From the NCBI RefSeq assembly GCF_028656935.1, contig NZ_JAMDGZ010000048.1, forward strand, positions 62,001 to 126,000: a stretch of 64,000 bases of DNA. The letters run 5' to 3'. Below are positions 1 through 8,405 of the stretch, piece by piece. A program made the position numbers and the translations under genes. The notes under the pieces were generated by a model. That model was not told the DNA's origin. It saw nothing but the letters and a program-made list of their open reading frames with translations, and did not search any database. The DNA is from Pseudomonas rubra (GTDB lineage Bacteria; Pseudomonadota; Gammaproteobacteria; Pseudomonadales; Pseudomonadaceae). Within the stretch, counting starts at the first letter, position 1; every line of letters starts with the position of its first letter.

Positions 1-337
1 GGTACGGCAGGCCGTCGTTGGCTTTGACCCCGGCCATGATGGTCAGGATCAGCACCGCAACCATCAGTATGCCCAACAGTACAACGCCAACCAGCACGAA
101 CATCAGTAGCGCGCAAATGATCCCGGCGATGAACACGGTGATCTGGAAATTCAACGCTTCCTTGCCCTGGGCGTCGACGAATGGGTCGACGTCTTTCTTC
201 CAGATCCACATCACCAACGGCCCGAGCAGGCTGCCGAAGGGGAAGAACAGACCCAACAACCCGGACAGATGGCAAAACATCGCCCACTGCCGAACTTCGG
301 CGCTGGGGTTAGGCAACTGCAATGGCTGCTCGGTCAT
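1..337 (-). CDS. DUF4870-like small membrane protein (3' end beyond window)
   Basis: The frame reads in from the window edge, so the C-terminus is missing; about 112 residues are visible. It starts with MTEQPLQLPNPSAEV and has the DUF4870 pattern: WAMFCHLSGLLGLFFP near the N-terminus, a basic WIWKK turn, an FVDAQGKEALNFQ motif, then two hydrophobic segments. This family is usually about 110-130 residues, so little is lost. It begins 24 bases downstream of the rph stop on the same strand and may be cotranscribed with rph. Function is unknown beyond a predicted membrane location. Confidence 0.8.
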   Translation of the reverse strand, partial: MTEQPLQLPNPSAEVRQWAMFCHLSGLLGLFFPFGSLLGPLVMWIWKKDVDPFVDAQGKEALNFQITVFIAGIICALLMFVLVGVVLLGILMVAVLILTIMAGVKANDGLPY

Positions 338-361
338 GCTGCGCTCCTTGCCTGGATTGAA

Positions 362-1084
362 TCAATCGGCCAACGAGGCCTTCTGCAGCTCGAACAGGTC
401 GGCCATGCCTTTTTGCGCCAGTGCCAGCATGGCATTGAGCTCTTCAGGCTGGAAGGGTGCGCCTTCGGCAGTGCCCTGCACTTCGATGAAACCACCCTGA
501 CTGGTCATGACCACGTTCAGGTCGGTCTCGGCGGCCGAGTCTTCGAGGTAGTCCAGGTCCAGTACTGGCTGGCCCTGGTACATGCCCACCGAAACTGCGG
601 CGATCATATGCTTGAGCGGGTCACCGCCCTTCAGGCCGCCACGCTTCTTGACCACGCGCAGGGCGTCGACCAGGGCCACCATGGCGCCGGTGATCGATGC
701 GGTGCGGGTGCCGCCGTCGGCCTGGATCACGTCGCAGTCGACGTACAGGGTGATGTCGCCCAGCTTGCTCATGTCGAGCGCGGCGCGCAGGGAGCGGCCG
801 ATCAGGCGCTGGATCTCGAGGGTACGACCGCCTTGCTTGCCACGGCTGGCTTCGCGCTGGTTACGCTCGCCAGTGGAGCGCGGCAGCATGCCGTACTCGG
901 CGGTCAACCAACCCTGGCCCTGGCCCTTGAGGAAGCGCGGGACACCATTCTCGACACTGACGGTGCAGATGACTTTGGTGTCACCGAACTCGACCAGTAC
1001 TGACCCCTCGGCGTGTTTGGTGTAGTTGCGGGTGATGCGGATCGAGCGGAGCTGATCGGCAACGCGACCACTTGGACGTTTCAT
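362..1084 (-). CDS. rph: Ribonuclease PH
   Basis: This is a 240-residue phosphorolytic 3'-5' exoribonuclease that trims the 3' ends of tRNA precursors. The N-terminus MKRPSGR, the EFGDTKVICTVS strand, the RSTGERN motif, the EIQRLIGRSLRAA helix and the DCDVIQADGGTRTASI phosphate-binding region are all diagnostic of RNase PH. Length equals the family norm. It is divergent from the yicC gene, and a TATAAT hexamer lies 36 bases upstream of its ATG. The visible active-site region is intact. Confidence 0.97.
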   Translation of the reverse strand: MKRPSGRVADQLRSIRITRNYTKHAEGSVLVEFGDTKVICTVSVENGVPRFLKGQGQGWLTAEYGMLPRSTGERNQREASRGKQGGRTLEIQRLIGRSLRAALDMSKLGDITLYVDCDVIQADGGTRTASITGAMVALVDALRVVKKRGGLKGGDPLKHMIAAVSVGMYQGQPVLDLDYLEDSAAETDLNVVMTSQGGFIEVQGTAEGAPFQPEELNAMLALAQKGMADLFELQKASLAD

Positions 1085-1119
1085 TTGGGATACCTGTACT
1101 GGACTTGAATCTGCCCCGC

Positions 1120-1125
1120 ATTATA
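1120..1125 (-). promoter_or_regulatory. -10 element of the rph promoter
   Basis: Read on the minus strand this is a perfect TATAAT, placed 36 bases before the rph start codon. The -35 hexamer at 17-bp spacing (TGTCTT) is poor, so the assignment rests on the -10 and its position. Confidence 0.5.
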
Positions 1126-1238
1126 GAGCGCGCCGGGCAATGAAGACACGCCTATTGTCGCAAGCCCCGAAACAGGCGGCCCAGGGGCGTTGGTCGGGTT
1201 TTTCCGGGAACACCCTGACTGTTTGTAACATCAGTGGA

Positions 1239-1268
1239 TTGGGAGCCAGCGCCGCACTGCGCTACAAT
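1239..1268 (+). promoter_or_regulatory. Sigma70-type promoter for yicC/gmk
   Basis: TTGGGA at 1239-1244 and TACAAT at 1263-1268 are separated by 18 bp, about 55 bp before the yicC ATG. It reads away from rph and would serve yicC and gmk. Confidence 0.55.
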
Positions 1269-1321
1269 CTTGCGCCTTCAGCCGCTTGGCTTTCCTTCAT
1301 CTATTGCGCGAGGTACTTCCC

Positions 1322-2185
1322 ATGGTGCACAGCATGACCGCTTTTGCTCGTGTCGAGCGCGCCGGTAGCCAGGGCACCCTCATCTGGGAACTGCGCTCGG
1401 TCAATCATCGCTACCTGGAGCCGCACCTGCGCCTGCCCGAGGCCTTCCGCGACCTCGAAGGCGCCGTGCGCGAAAGCCTGCGCCAGGGCCTGTCGCGGGG
1501 CAAGGTCGAATGCACCCTGCGCTTCAACGAAGAACACAACGGCAAGGCCCTGCAGGTCGACCGCGAGCGCGCCGCGCAACTGGTCGCCGCTGCCGAGACA
1601 GTGGCCAGCCTGATCAAGCAGCCGGCACCGCTCAACCCACTGGAAGTGCTGGCCTGGCCGGGTGTTCTGGTGGCCGATGCCGCCGACCCGCAGGCGCTCA
1701 ACAGCGAGGCCATGGCCCTGTTCGAAGAGGCCCTGAACGATCTGAAAAACGGCCGCAACCGTGAAGGCGGCGAGCTGGCCCGGCTGATCAACGAACGTCT
1801 GGACAACATGGCCAGCGAGGTCACCACCTTGCGCGCCCTGGTACCGCAGATGCTTGCAGCCCAACGGCAGAAGATCCTCGACCGCTTCAGCGACATGCAG
1901 GCCGAACTCGACCCGCAGCGCCTGGAACAGGAGATGGTCCTGCTTGCGCAAAAAAGCGACGTAGCCGAAGAGCTCGACCGCTTGAGCACCCACGTCACCG
2001 AAGTACGCCGAGTGCTCAAGTCCGGCGGCGCAGCCGGGCGGCGCCTGGACTTCCTGATGCAGGAACTCAACCGCGAAGCCAACACCCTGGGCTCCAAAGC
2101 CTTCGACCCACGCAGCACCCAGTCCGCGGTCAACCTCAAGGTACTGATCGAGCAGATGCGTGAACAAGTACAGAACATTGAGTAA
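1322..2185 (+). CDS. YicC/YloC family endoribonuclease
   Basis: A 287-residue protein beginning MVHSMTAFAR, the conserved YicC N-terminus. The start at 1322 is chosen because a GAGG ribosome site lies just upstream and the homologous N-terminus begins there, although the frame is open from 1286. The C-terminus carries the family signature with FLMQELNREANT and an ending around EQMREQVQNIE. YicC/YloC proteins are established endoribonucleases linked to small-RNA decay and stationary-phase fitness. The gene lies 13 bases before gmk, suggesting cotranscription. Confidence 0.93.
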   Translation: MVHSMTAFARVERAGSQGTLIWELRSVNHRYLEPHLRLPEAFRDLEGAVRESLRQGLSRGKVECTLRFNEEHNGKALQVDRERAAQLVAAAETVASLIKQPAPLNPLEVLAWPGVLVADAADPQALNSEAMALFEEALNDLKNGRNREGGELARLINERLDNMASEVTTLRALVPQMLAAQRQKILDRFSDMQAELDPQRLEQEMVLLAQKSDVAEELDRLSTHVTEVRRVLKSGGAAGRRLDFLMQELNREANTLGSKAFDPRSTQSAVNLKVLIEQMREQVQNIE

Positions 2186-2198
2186 GGCCACCCCGACC

Positions 2199-2819
2199 AT
2201 GAATCACAGCAGCGGCACCCTCTACATCGTTTCGGCGCCTTCAGGCGCCGGCAAGACCAGCCTGGTCAAGGCCCTGATCGATGCTGACAACAGCATCCAG
2301 GTATCGGTTTCGCACACCACCCGGGCCATGCGCCCGGGCGAAGTGCACGGCGTGAACTACCACTTCGTTGAACACACCGAATTCAAGCTGATGATCGAGC
2401 AAGGCGACTTCCTCGAGCAGGCCGAGGTCTTCGGTAACTTCTACGGTACCTCGCGCAGCGCCCTGCAGCAGGTGCTCGACCAGGGCCACGACCTGATCCT
2501 GGAAATCGACTGGCAAGGCGCCCAGCAGGTGCGCAAGCTGATGCCTGAGGCATGTTCGGTGTTCATCCTGCCGCCGACCCAGGAAGCCCTGCACCAGCGC
2601 CTGACCAACCGTGGCCAGGACAGCGACGAGATCATCGAAGGACGGATGCGTGAAGCGGTCAGCGAGATGAGTCACTACGACGAGTATGACTTCGTCATCA
2701 TCAACGATGACTTCGCCACGGCACTGGAAGACCTCAAGGCGGTGTTCCGCGCCAATCGCCTGCGCAAGGCCAACCAGCAGCAGCGTCATGGCCAACTGCT
2801 CAAGCAATTGCTTGCCTGA
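2199..2819 (+). CDS. gmk: Guanylate kinase
   Basis: A 206-residue enzyme that phosphorylates GMP to GDP with ATP. The P-loop is visible as SAPSGAGKTSL near residue 10, followed by the GMP-binding HTTRAMRPGE and GVNYHF segments and the EIDWQGAQQ strand. The start at 2199 gives the normal family length; the frame also has an in-frame ATG at 2160 inside yicC, which would add 13 unrelated residues. GDP supply connects it functionally with the ppGpp synthase further downstream, but the two are not in one operon. Confidence 0.97.
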   Translation: MNHSSGTLYIVSAPSGAGKTSLVKALIDADNSIQVSVSHTTRAMRPGEVHGVNYHFVEHTEFKLMIEQGDFLEQAEVFGNFYGTSRSALQQVLDQGHDLILEIDWQGAQQVRKLMPEACSVFILPPTQEALHQRLTNRGQDSDEIIEGRMREAVSEMSHYDEYDFVIINDDFATALEDLKAVFRANRLRKANQQQRHGQLLKQLLA

Positions 2820-2840
2820 GCAACCCGCCGCTCCAGCCGC

Positions 2841-4361
2841 TTAGCGGCGGCTGGAGACCGTGGCGTGACGGTGCAGGGTCATGCCCAGGAAGAACGCCGG
2901 CGCACGCAGGCGCGACAGCATCATCAGCACCAGGCCGAGGATGGTGATGATCATTGCGATCACGAACACCAGGCCCAACCCACCCACATGCGAACCGCTG
3001 CCAAACGATGGCGAAGCGCTGTCGATGGCCGTCTGCAGGAAGATCACCGAGAGGATGCCGCCACCGAGCAGCGGGCACAGGCCACGCAACAGGAAGTGCC
3101 GCACGCTATCAAACAGGCTGTGCCGGAAGTACCAGACACAGGCGTAGGCGGTCAGCGAATAGTAGAAGCAGATCATCATGCCCAGGGCAGTAATGGTGTC
3201 AGCCAGAACGTTCTCGCTCAGGGTACGCATGGTCACGTAGAACACCCCTGCGGCCATACCGGCGCAGATGGTGGCGTAGCGCGGGGTTTTCGAGCGCGGG
3301 CAGACGCTGGCAAAGCGCTCAGGCACGGCGCCGTAGTAACCCATGGCCAGCAGCGTACGCGCCGGCGACACGAAGGTGGATTGCAGCGAGGCGGCGGTAC
3401 TGGCCAGCACGGCGATCGACATCAGGATTGCCAGGGGGCCCATGACGGGACCTGCCAGGTGAGCGAAGACGTTTTCCTGGATGCGCGGGTTGTTCAGGCC
3501 CAGGCCGATGTCACCGATACCGGCAAATTGCAGGGTGGCGATTGCCGTGACCAGGTACAGGCCGAGAATCAGCAACACGGTAAGGGTGGCCGCACGGCCA
3601 GGGGTATCACCGCTGCCCACCGACTCTTCGCTGATGCTCAGGCACACGTCCCAGCCCCAGAAGATGAAGATCGACAGCGACAGGCCGGCGGTAAAGGCCG
3701 AGAACGACTCAACACCGAAAGGGTTGAACCAGTCCAGGTCGAATTCCAGCGGCGGCGTCACCGACGACTCGCCAAACGCGGCCATGGCAAAACCCACCAG
3801 CACCACCAGTTGCAACGCCACCAGGCCGTACTGCACGGTCATGGTCGTGGCAATGCCACGACAGCAGATCCACACTGCCATGGCGATGAACACGCAACAG
3901 GTGACGACGTTGATCAACAGGTTGTCGCTCAGCGCAGCCACCTCATGGCTGCCGGTGATCTGCCCAAGGAATAGATAGAAGAAGTCAACGGCCACCCCGG
4001 CCAGGTTGGACAACACGATGGTGGTCGCAGTGACCAGCCCCCAGCCGCCGATCCAGCCGATCATCGGGCCAAAGGCACGCGCCGACCAGGTAAAGGAAGT
4101 ACCGCTGTCCGGCTCGGCCGCATTCAGCTCGCGGTAACCCAGGGCCACCAGCAGCATTGGCAGGAAGCCAACGATGAATACCGCCGGCAGGTGAGCCCCG
4201 ACTTCACGCACGGTCGGACCCAGCGCGCCGGTCAGGGTGTAGACCGGGGCGATGGTGGAAATGCCCAGCACGATGCTGGCCAGCAGTCCGAGCCGGCCCT
4301 TGGCCAGCCCCTTGGATCGCCCGCCCTCACCTGGGGACAGGCCTGCTTTGTGTTCACTCAT
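2841..4361 (-). CDS. APC family amino acid/polyamine permease
   Basis: A 506-residue inner-membrane transporter with about 12 hydrophobic segments. The N-terminal half has VYTLTGALGP and a conserved GTSFTWSARAFGP motif typical of amino acid-polyamine-organocation permeases. The start at 4361 (MSEHKAGLSPGEG) is preferred over an upstream in-frame start at 4427. It lies downstream of the PuuD/KauB/PuuA-like genes on the same strand, 112 bases past the PuuD-like stop, so a polyamine or related amine is the likeliest substrate. That is inference from context; the substrate cannot be read from the sequence. Confidence 0.85.
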   Translation of the reverse strand: MSEHKAGLSPGEGGRSKGLAKGRLGLLASIVLGISTIAPVYTLTGALGPTVREVGAHLPAVFIVGFLPMLLVALGYRELNAAEPDSGTSFTWSARAFGPMIGWIGGWGLVTATTIVLSNLAGVAVDFFYLFLGQITGSHEVAALSDNLLINVVTCCVFIAMAVWICCRGIATTMTVQYGLVALQLVVLVGFAMAAFGESSVTPPLEFDLDWFNPFGVESFSAFTAGLSLSIFIFWGWDVCLSISEESVGSGDTPGRAATLTVLLILGLYLVTAIATLQFAGIGDIGLGLNNPRIQENVFAHLAGPVMGPLAILMSIAVLASTAASLQSTFVSPARTLLAMGYYGAVPERFASVCPRSKTPRYATICAGMAAGVFYVTMRTLSENVLADTITALGMMICFYYSLTAYACVWYFRHSLFDSVRHFLLRGLCPLLGGGILSVIFLQTAIDSASPSFGSGSHVGGLGLVFVIAMIITILGLVLMMLSRLRAPAFFLGMTLHRHATVSSRR

Positions 4362-4473
4362 GAGTAGTTGCCGCCAATATTGGTATTGTTTTTCAGGACA
4401 CCCCTCAGGGCGTCCGCTTTCACTCACTGAAACCTGTTGCGTGGTACTTCAAGCCCGGATCAACCGGCTGACC

Positions 4474-5253
4474 TCATAGACTCTTCTCCCGCTGCTGCTG
4501 GCTCGCGGCACGGGCCAGGCAAGCCTCGCGGAACGCCTGAAACAGGTGCAGCGACACCGGGTTGTCGGCAAAGCGGTACTCGGGGTGCCACTGCACACCG
4601 ACCACAAAGCCTGGGGCGTCATCCATCGACACCGCCTCGATCAGCCCATCGGGGGCCAATGCTTCGGCCCGCAGGCCCTCAGCCAGGCGATCGATACCCT
4701 GGCTGTGCAGCGAATTGACCATGAAGCTTTCGTCCATCCCCAGGCGCTCGAACAGCCCGCCGGGCTGGACAGTGACCAGGTGACGGGGGCTGTATTGTTC
4801 TTCCAGCGGGGCATCCTGCGGCTCGCGATGATCCAGGTAACCAGGCAGTTCCTGCACCCGCTGGTGCAAGGTGCCGCCAAGGGCCACATTGAGTTCCTGG
4901 AATCCACGGCAGATGCACAACACTGGCACGCCGTCGGCAATCGCCGCCTGCAGCAGTGGCAGGGTCAGCCGATCACGAAACACATCGTGCCGGGTTCCTT
5001 CCACGCTGGGGGCGCCATTGTAATGATGCGGCTCGACATTTGAAGGCGAACCGGTAAAAAGAATGCCATCGAGGCGCTCTAAAACACGGCTCGGGTCACT
5101 GGGCTCGGCCCGTGCCGGGAGGATCAGCGGGATCCCGGCAAAGCCTGCGGCCTCGACATATTTGTCGCCAACGGTGTGCGAGGAGTTCTTGCCCAACTGC
5201 TGGCGGCAAGCGGAAACGCCAATCAAAGGCGGCAGTGCAGCGGTAGTTTGCAT
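4474..5253 (-). CDS. Gamma-glutamyl-GABA hydrolase (PuuD-like, class I glutamine amidotransferase fold)
   Basis: A 259-residue protein of the C26 peptidase family that would cleave gamma-glutamyl-gamma-aminobutyrate to glutamate and GABA. The nucleophile cysteine lies at about residue 115 in the CICRGFQELN motif, and the C-terminal GVQWHPEY supplies the His-Glu pair. The start at 5253 (MQTTAALPPLIGVSA) fits family length. It sits 14 bases after the aldehyde dehydrogenase and belongs to the same minus-strand operon, giving the last step of the gamma-glutamylated putrescine route. Confidence 0.9.
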   Translation of the reverse strand: MQTTAALPPLIGVSACRQQLGKNSSHTVGDKYVEAAGFAGIPLILPARAEPSDPSRVLERLDGILFTGSPSNVEPHHYNGAPSVEGTRHDVFRDRLTLPLLQAAIADGVPVLCICRGFQELNVALGGTLHQRVQELPGYLDHREPQDAPLEEQYSPRHLVTVQPGGLFERLGMDESFMVNSLHSQGIDRLAEGLRAEALAPDGLIEAVSMDDAPGFVVGVQWHPEYRFADNPVSLHLFQAFREACLARAASQQQREKSL

Positions 5254-5267
5254 GGGTTCACCCTCCC

Positions 5268-6761
5268 TTACAGCTTGATCCAGGTCGCCTTGAGTTCGGT
5301 GTACTTGTCGAAAGCATGCAGCGATTTGTCCCGGCCATTGCCCGACTGCTTGAAGCCACCGAACGGCGCGGTCATGTCGCCGCCATCGTACTGGTTGACC
5401 CAGACGCTGCCGGCGCGCAGGGCGCGAGCCGTGTTGTGGGCACGGGAAATGTTGCTGGTCCACACCGCCGCCGCCAGACCGAAGGGAGAGTCGTTGGCAA
5501 TGGTGATGGCTTCTTCGGCGCTGTCGAAGGTGATCACTGACAGCACCGGGCCGAAGATTTCTTCGCGGGCGATGCGCATGGCGTTGGTCACGCCATCGAA
5601 GATCGCCGGCTGCACATACACGCCGCAGGTGTCTTCAAGCACGCGTTCACCGCCGATGACCAGAGTGGCTCCATCAGCCTTGCCGGCCTCGATGTAACCG
5701 AGCACGGTGTCCAGCTGGGTGCTATCGACCAGGGCGCCGACGCGGGTATCCGGGTCTAGCGCATGGCCAGGCTTCCAGGCCTGGAGGGCTTCGACCACCA
5801 TCGGCAGGAAGCGCGCCTTGATGCTGCGCTCGACCAGCAGCCGCGAGCCGGCAATGCACACTTCGCCCTGGTTGAAGGCGATAGCGCTGGCCGCAGCTTC
5901 AGCGGCGGCCTGCAAGTCCGGAGCGTCGGCAAAGACGATGTTCGGGCTCTTGCCACCGGCTTCGAGCCAGACCCGCTTCATGTTCGACTCACCGGCGTAA
6001 ACCATCAGTTGCTTGGCGATGCGGGTGGAGCCGGTGAACACCAGGGTGTCGACGTCCATGTGCAGGGCCAGAGCCTTGCCGACGGTATGGCCGTAACCTG
6101 GCAGCACGTTGAGGACACCGGCCGGCAGACCCGCTTCGATGGCCAGTTGGGCAATGCGAATGGCGGTCAATGGCGATTTTTCGGACGGCTTGAGGATCAC
6201 CGAGTTACCGGTGGCCAGGGCCGGGCCGAGTTTCCAGCAGGCCATCATCAGTGGAAAGTTCCACGGAACAATGGCCGCGACCACGCCGACCGGCGAGCGG
6301 GTGACCAAACCCAGCTGGTCGAACGGGGTCGCAGCAACTTCGTCGTAAATCTTGTCGATGGCTTCGGCGTTCCAGCGAATGGCGTTGGCCGCTGCCGGAA
6401 TATCGATGCTCAGGGAATCGGCAATTGGCTTGCCCATGTCCAGGGTTTCCAGCAATGCCAGTTCTTCGGCATTGGCCAGGAGTAAATCAGCAAAGGCGAT
6501 CAGCACCTGCTTGCGCTGGGCCGGGGCCTGGTCGGCCCAGATGCCACTGTCGAAGCTGCGCCGGGCAGCAGCCACCGCACGTTCGGCGTCGGCGCTGTCA
6601 CAGCTGGCGATCTGCGCCAGCTGGCGACCGTCGACCGGGCTTGCACACTCGAAGGTCTCGCCAGACACACTGGCGCAGTACTGGCCGTCGATAAAGGCAC
6701 GGCCTTCGATGTTCAGGCCCTGAAAAAGCTGTTCCCAGTGTTGGCGTGGTGCTGTTGTCAT
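5268..6761 (-). CDS. Aldehyde dehydrogenase, KauB/PuuC-like
   Basis: A 497-residue NAD(P)-dependent aldehyde dehydrogenase. Visible motifs are the cofactor-binding VPWNFPLMM, the general base in LEAGGKSPN and the catalytic cysteine in FNQGEVCIAGS; the C-terminus ends KATWIKL. Its sequence and length closely follow Pseudomonas KauB (guanidinobutyraldehyde dehydrogenase) and enteric PuuC. The ATG at 6761 has a GGAG site; an in-frame GTG at 6782 overlaps the stop of the ligase gene and is less likely. Context, between PuuA-like and PuuD-like genes, supports oxidation of gamma-glutamyl-aminobutyraldehyde. Confidence 0.92.
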   Translation of the reverse strand: MTTAPRQHWEQLFQGLNIEGRAFIDGQYCASVSGETFECASPVDGRQLAQIASCDSADAERAVAAARRSFDSGIWADQAPAQRKQVLIAFADLLLANAEELALLETLDMGKPIADSLSIDIPAAANAIRWNAEAIDKIYDEVAATPFDQLGLVTRSPVGVVAAIVPWNFPLMMACWKLGPALATGNSVILKPSEKSPLTAIRIAQLAIEAGLPAGVLNVLPGYGHTVGKALALHMDVDTLVFTGSTRIAKQLMVYAGESNMKRVWLEAGGKSPNIVFADAPDLQAAAEAAASAIAFNQGEVCIAGSRLLVERSIKARFLPMVVEALQAWKPGHALDPDTRVGALVDSTQLDTVLGYIEAGKADGATLVIGGERVLEDTCGVYVQPAIFDGVTNAMRIAREEIFGPVLSVITFDSAEEAITIANDSPFGLAAAVWTSNISRAHNTARALRAGSVWVNQYDGGDMTAPFGGFKQSGNGRDKSLHAFDKYTELKATWIKL

Positions 6762-6778
6762 TGTTGTTCTCTCCGGCG

Positions 6779-8161
6779 TCACACCGTGTGCAGGTACCAG
6801 TTGTATTCGAGGTCGGAAATCGACACCTCGAACTCAGCCATCTCGCTTTCCTTGCAGGCGACAAAAATATCGATGTAGTCCGGGCTGATGTATTGGTTCA
6901 GCACTTCACTGTCATCGAGTTCACGCAGCGCATCGCGCAGGTTGTTCGGCAAGCTCTGTTCCAACTGCTCGTAGGAGTTGCCTTCGATAGGCGCTCCCGG
7001 CTCGATCTGGTTGGTCAGGCCGTGATGAATACCGGCGAGAATGGCCGCCATCATCAGATAGGGGTTAGCGTCAGCGCCGGCAACACGGTGCTCGATGCGC
7101 ACGGCATCGCTGCTGCCGGTCGGCACGCGGACCGCTACAGTGCGGTTGTCCAGGCCCCAGCTTGGCGCGTTGGGCACATAGAACTGGGCACCGAAACGCC
7201 GGTAGGAGTTGATGTTCGGGCACAAGAAGGCCATCGACGCCGGCATGGTCTCCAGCACACCACCGATGGCGTGGCGCAGGGATTCACTTTGCAGGGGATC
7301 TTCGCTGGTAAAGATGTTCTTGCCGGTTTTCTTGTCCAGCAACGAGATGTGTACGTGCAGGCCGTTGCCGGCCTGGCCCGGGTAGGGCTTGGCCATGAAG
7401 GTGGAGTCCATTTCATGGTCGTAGGCGATGTTCTTGATCAGGCGCTTGAGCAACACCGCGTAGTCGCAGGCCTTCATCGGGTCGGCAACGTGGTGCAGGT
7501 TGACCTCGAACTGCGCCGGGGCACTTTCCTTGACGATGGCGTCGGCCGGGATGCCCTGCTCCTTGGCGGCTTCGAGCATGTCCTGCAGGCAATCGACGTA
7601 TTCGTCGAGGTCGTCGATCAGGTACACCTGGGTCGATTGCGGACGCTTGCCGGAAATCGGTGAGCGTGGCGGTTGCGGCCGGCCGTTGAGGTTGTCCTGG
7701 TCAATCAGGTAGAACTCGAGCTCAAACGCCGCGCAGATATCCAGGCCCAGCGCATCGAACTTCGCCACCACGCTGCGCAGCACTTCGCGCGGGTCGGCAA
7801 AGAACGGCGTGCCATCCAGCTCGTGCATGGTCATCAGCAATTGCGCGGTCGGGCGCTTCTGCCAGGGCTCAAAGGCCAGGGTCCCGGGAATCGGGAAGCA
7901 AATGCGGTCGGAATCACCGATGTCCAGGCCAAGACCGGTGCTTTCGACGGTCGAACCGTTGATATCCAGGGCAAACAGCGAAGCCGGCAGGTTGATGCCT
8001 TTTTCGTAAACCTTGACCAGGCTTGCACGCTCGATGCGCTTGCCGCGCACCACGCCGTTCATGTCTGCAATCAGCAGATCGACAAATTGCACCTCAGGGT
8101 AGGCCTGGAGAAATTCACCCATCTCATCGAGAGGGATGGCGCGCGGGGAGACCGACGTCAT
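6779..8161 (-). CDS. puuA: Gamma-glutamylputrescine synthetase (PuuA-like, glutamine synthetase family)
   Basis: A 460-residue glutamine-synthetase-fold ligase. It shows QFVDLLIADMNGVVRGKR at the N-terminus, the GNGLHVHISLLDK metal/ammonia region and the RIEHRVAGADANPYL motif. These features, and the absence of a GlnA-type C-terminal adenylylation segment, match the polyamine ligases (PuuA/PauA) that couple glutamate to putrescine or other amines. It heads a minus-strand operon with the aldehyde dehydrogenase and the hydrolase. The exact amine preference among the several Pseudomonas paralogues cannot be told from sequence. Confidence 0.88.
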   Translation of the reverse strand: MTSVSPRAIPLDEMGEFLQAYPEVQFVDLLIADMNGVVRGKRIERASLVKVYEKGINLPASLFALDINGSTVESTGLGLDIGDSDRICFPIPGTLAFEPWQKRPTAQLLMTMHELDGTPFFADPREVLRSVVAKFDALGLDICAAFELEFYLIDQDNLNGRPQPPRSPISGKRPQSTQVYLIDDLDEYVDCLQDMLEAAKEQGIPADAIVKESAPAQFEVNLHHVADPMKACDYAVLLKRLIKNIAYDHEMDSTFMAKPYPGQAGNGLHVHISLLDKKTGKNIFTSEDPLQSESLRHAIGGVLETMPASMAFLCPNINSYRRFGAQFYVPNAPSWGLDNRTVAVRVPTGSSDAVRIEHRVAGADANPYLMMAAILAGIHHGLTNQIEPGAPIEGNSYEQLEQSLPNNLRDALRELDDSEVLNQYISPDYIDIFVACKESEMAEFEVSISDLEYNWYLHTV

Positions 8162-8317
8162 GGCTAGGCATCCTTTGATTTTTTATCGAACGGCATGGAG
8201 GAGGTACTACTGCGCTATCGGGAGCGGCGATGGTTTCATTTGTTCTTTTTAAGTGGTCCCATCGTGGGGAACAGCTGAACGCCGTGGTTTCGCACGGACG
8301 TTCCAGATTCTGGCAAC

Positions 8318-8354
8318 GTCGTGACTTGATTCACGACTGCCGCCTCACTATAGA
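8318..8354 (+). promoter_or_regulatory. Promoter and overlapping inverted repeat for the LysR gene
   Basis: TTGATT at 8326-8331 and TATAGA at 8349-8354 have 17-bp spacing and lie about 50 bp before the LysR start. A perfect 7-bp inverted repeat, GTCGTGA at 8318-8324 and TCACGAC at 8331-8337 with a 6-base gap, straddles the -35, an arrangement expected for autorepression. The divergent puuA-like promoter must lie in the same 244-bp gap. Confidence 0.5.
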
Positions 8355-8405
8355 ATGGCCCCTACGCAACAGACATTGGCATTTAGGCAAGTAAAGAGTG
8401 CATCC

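Noticed and set aside
1301..2200. A 299-codon frame on the minus strand opposite yicC
   Set aside because: It mirrors yicC and starts inside gmk; composition is typical of antisense shadow, and yicC is well supported.
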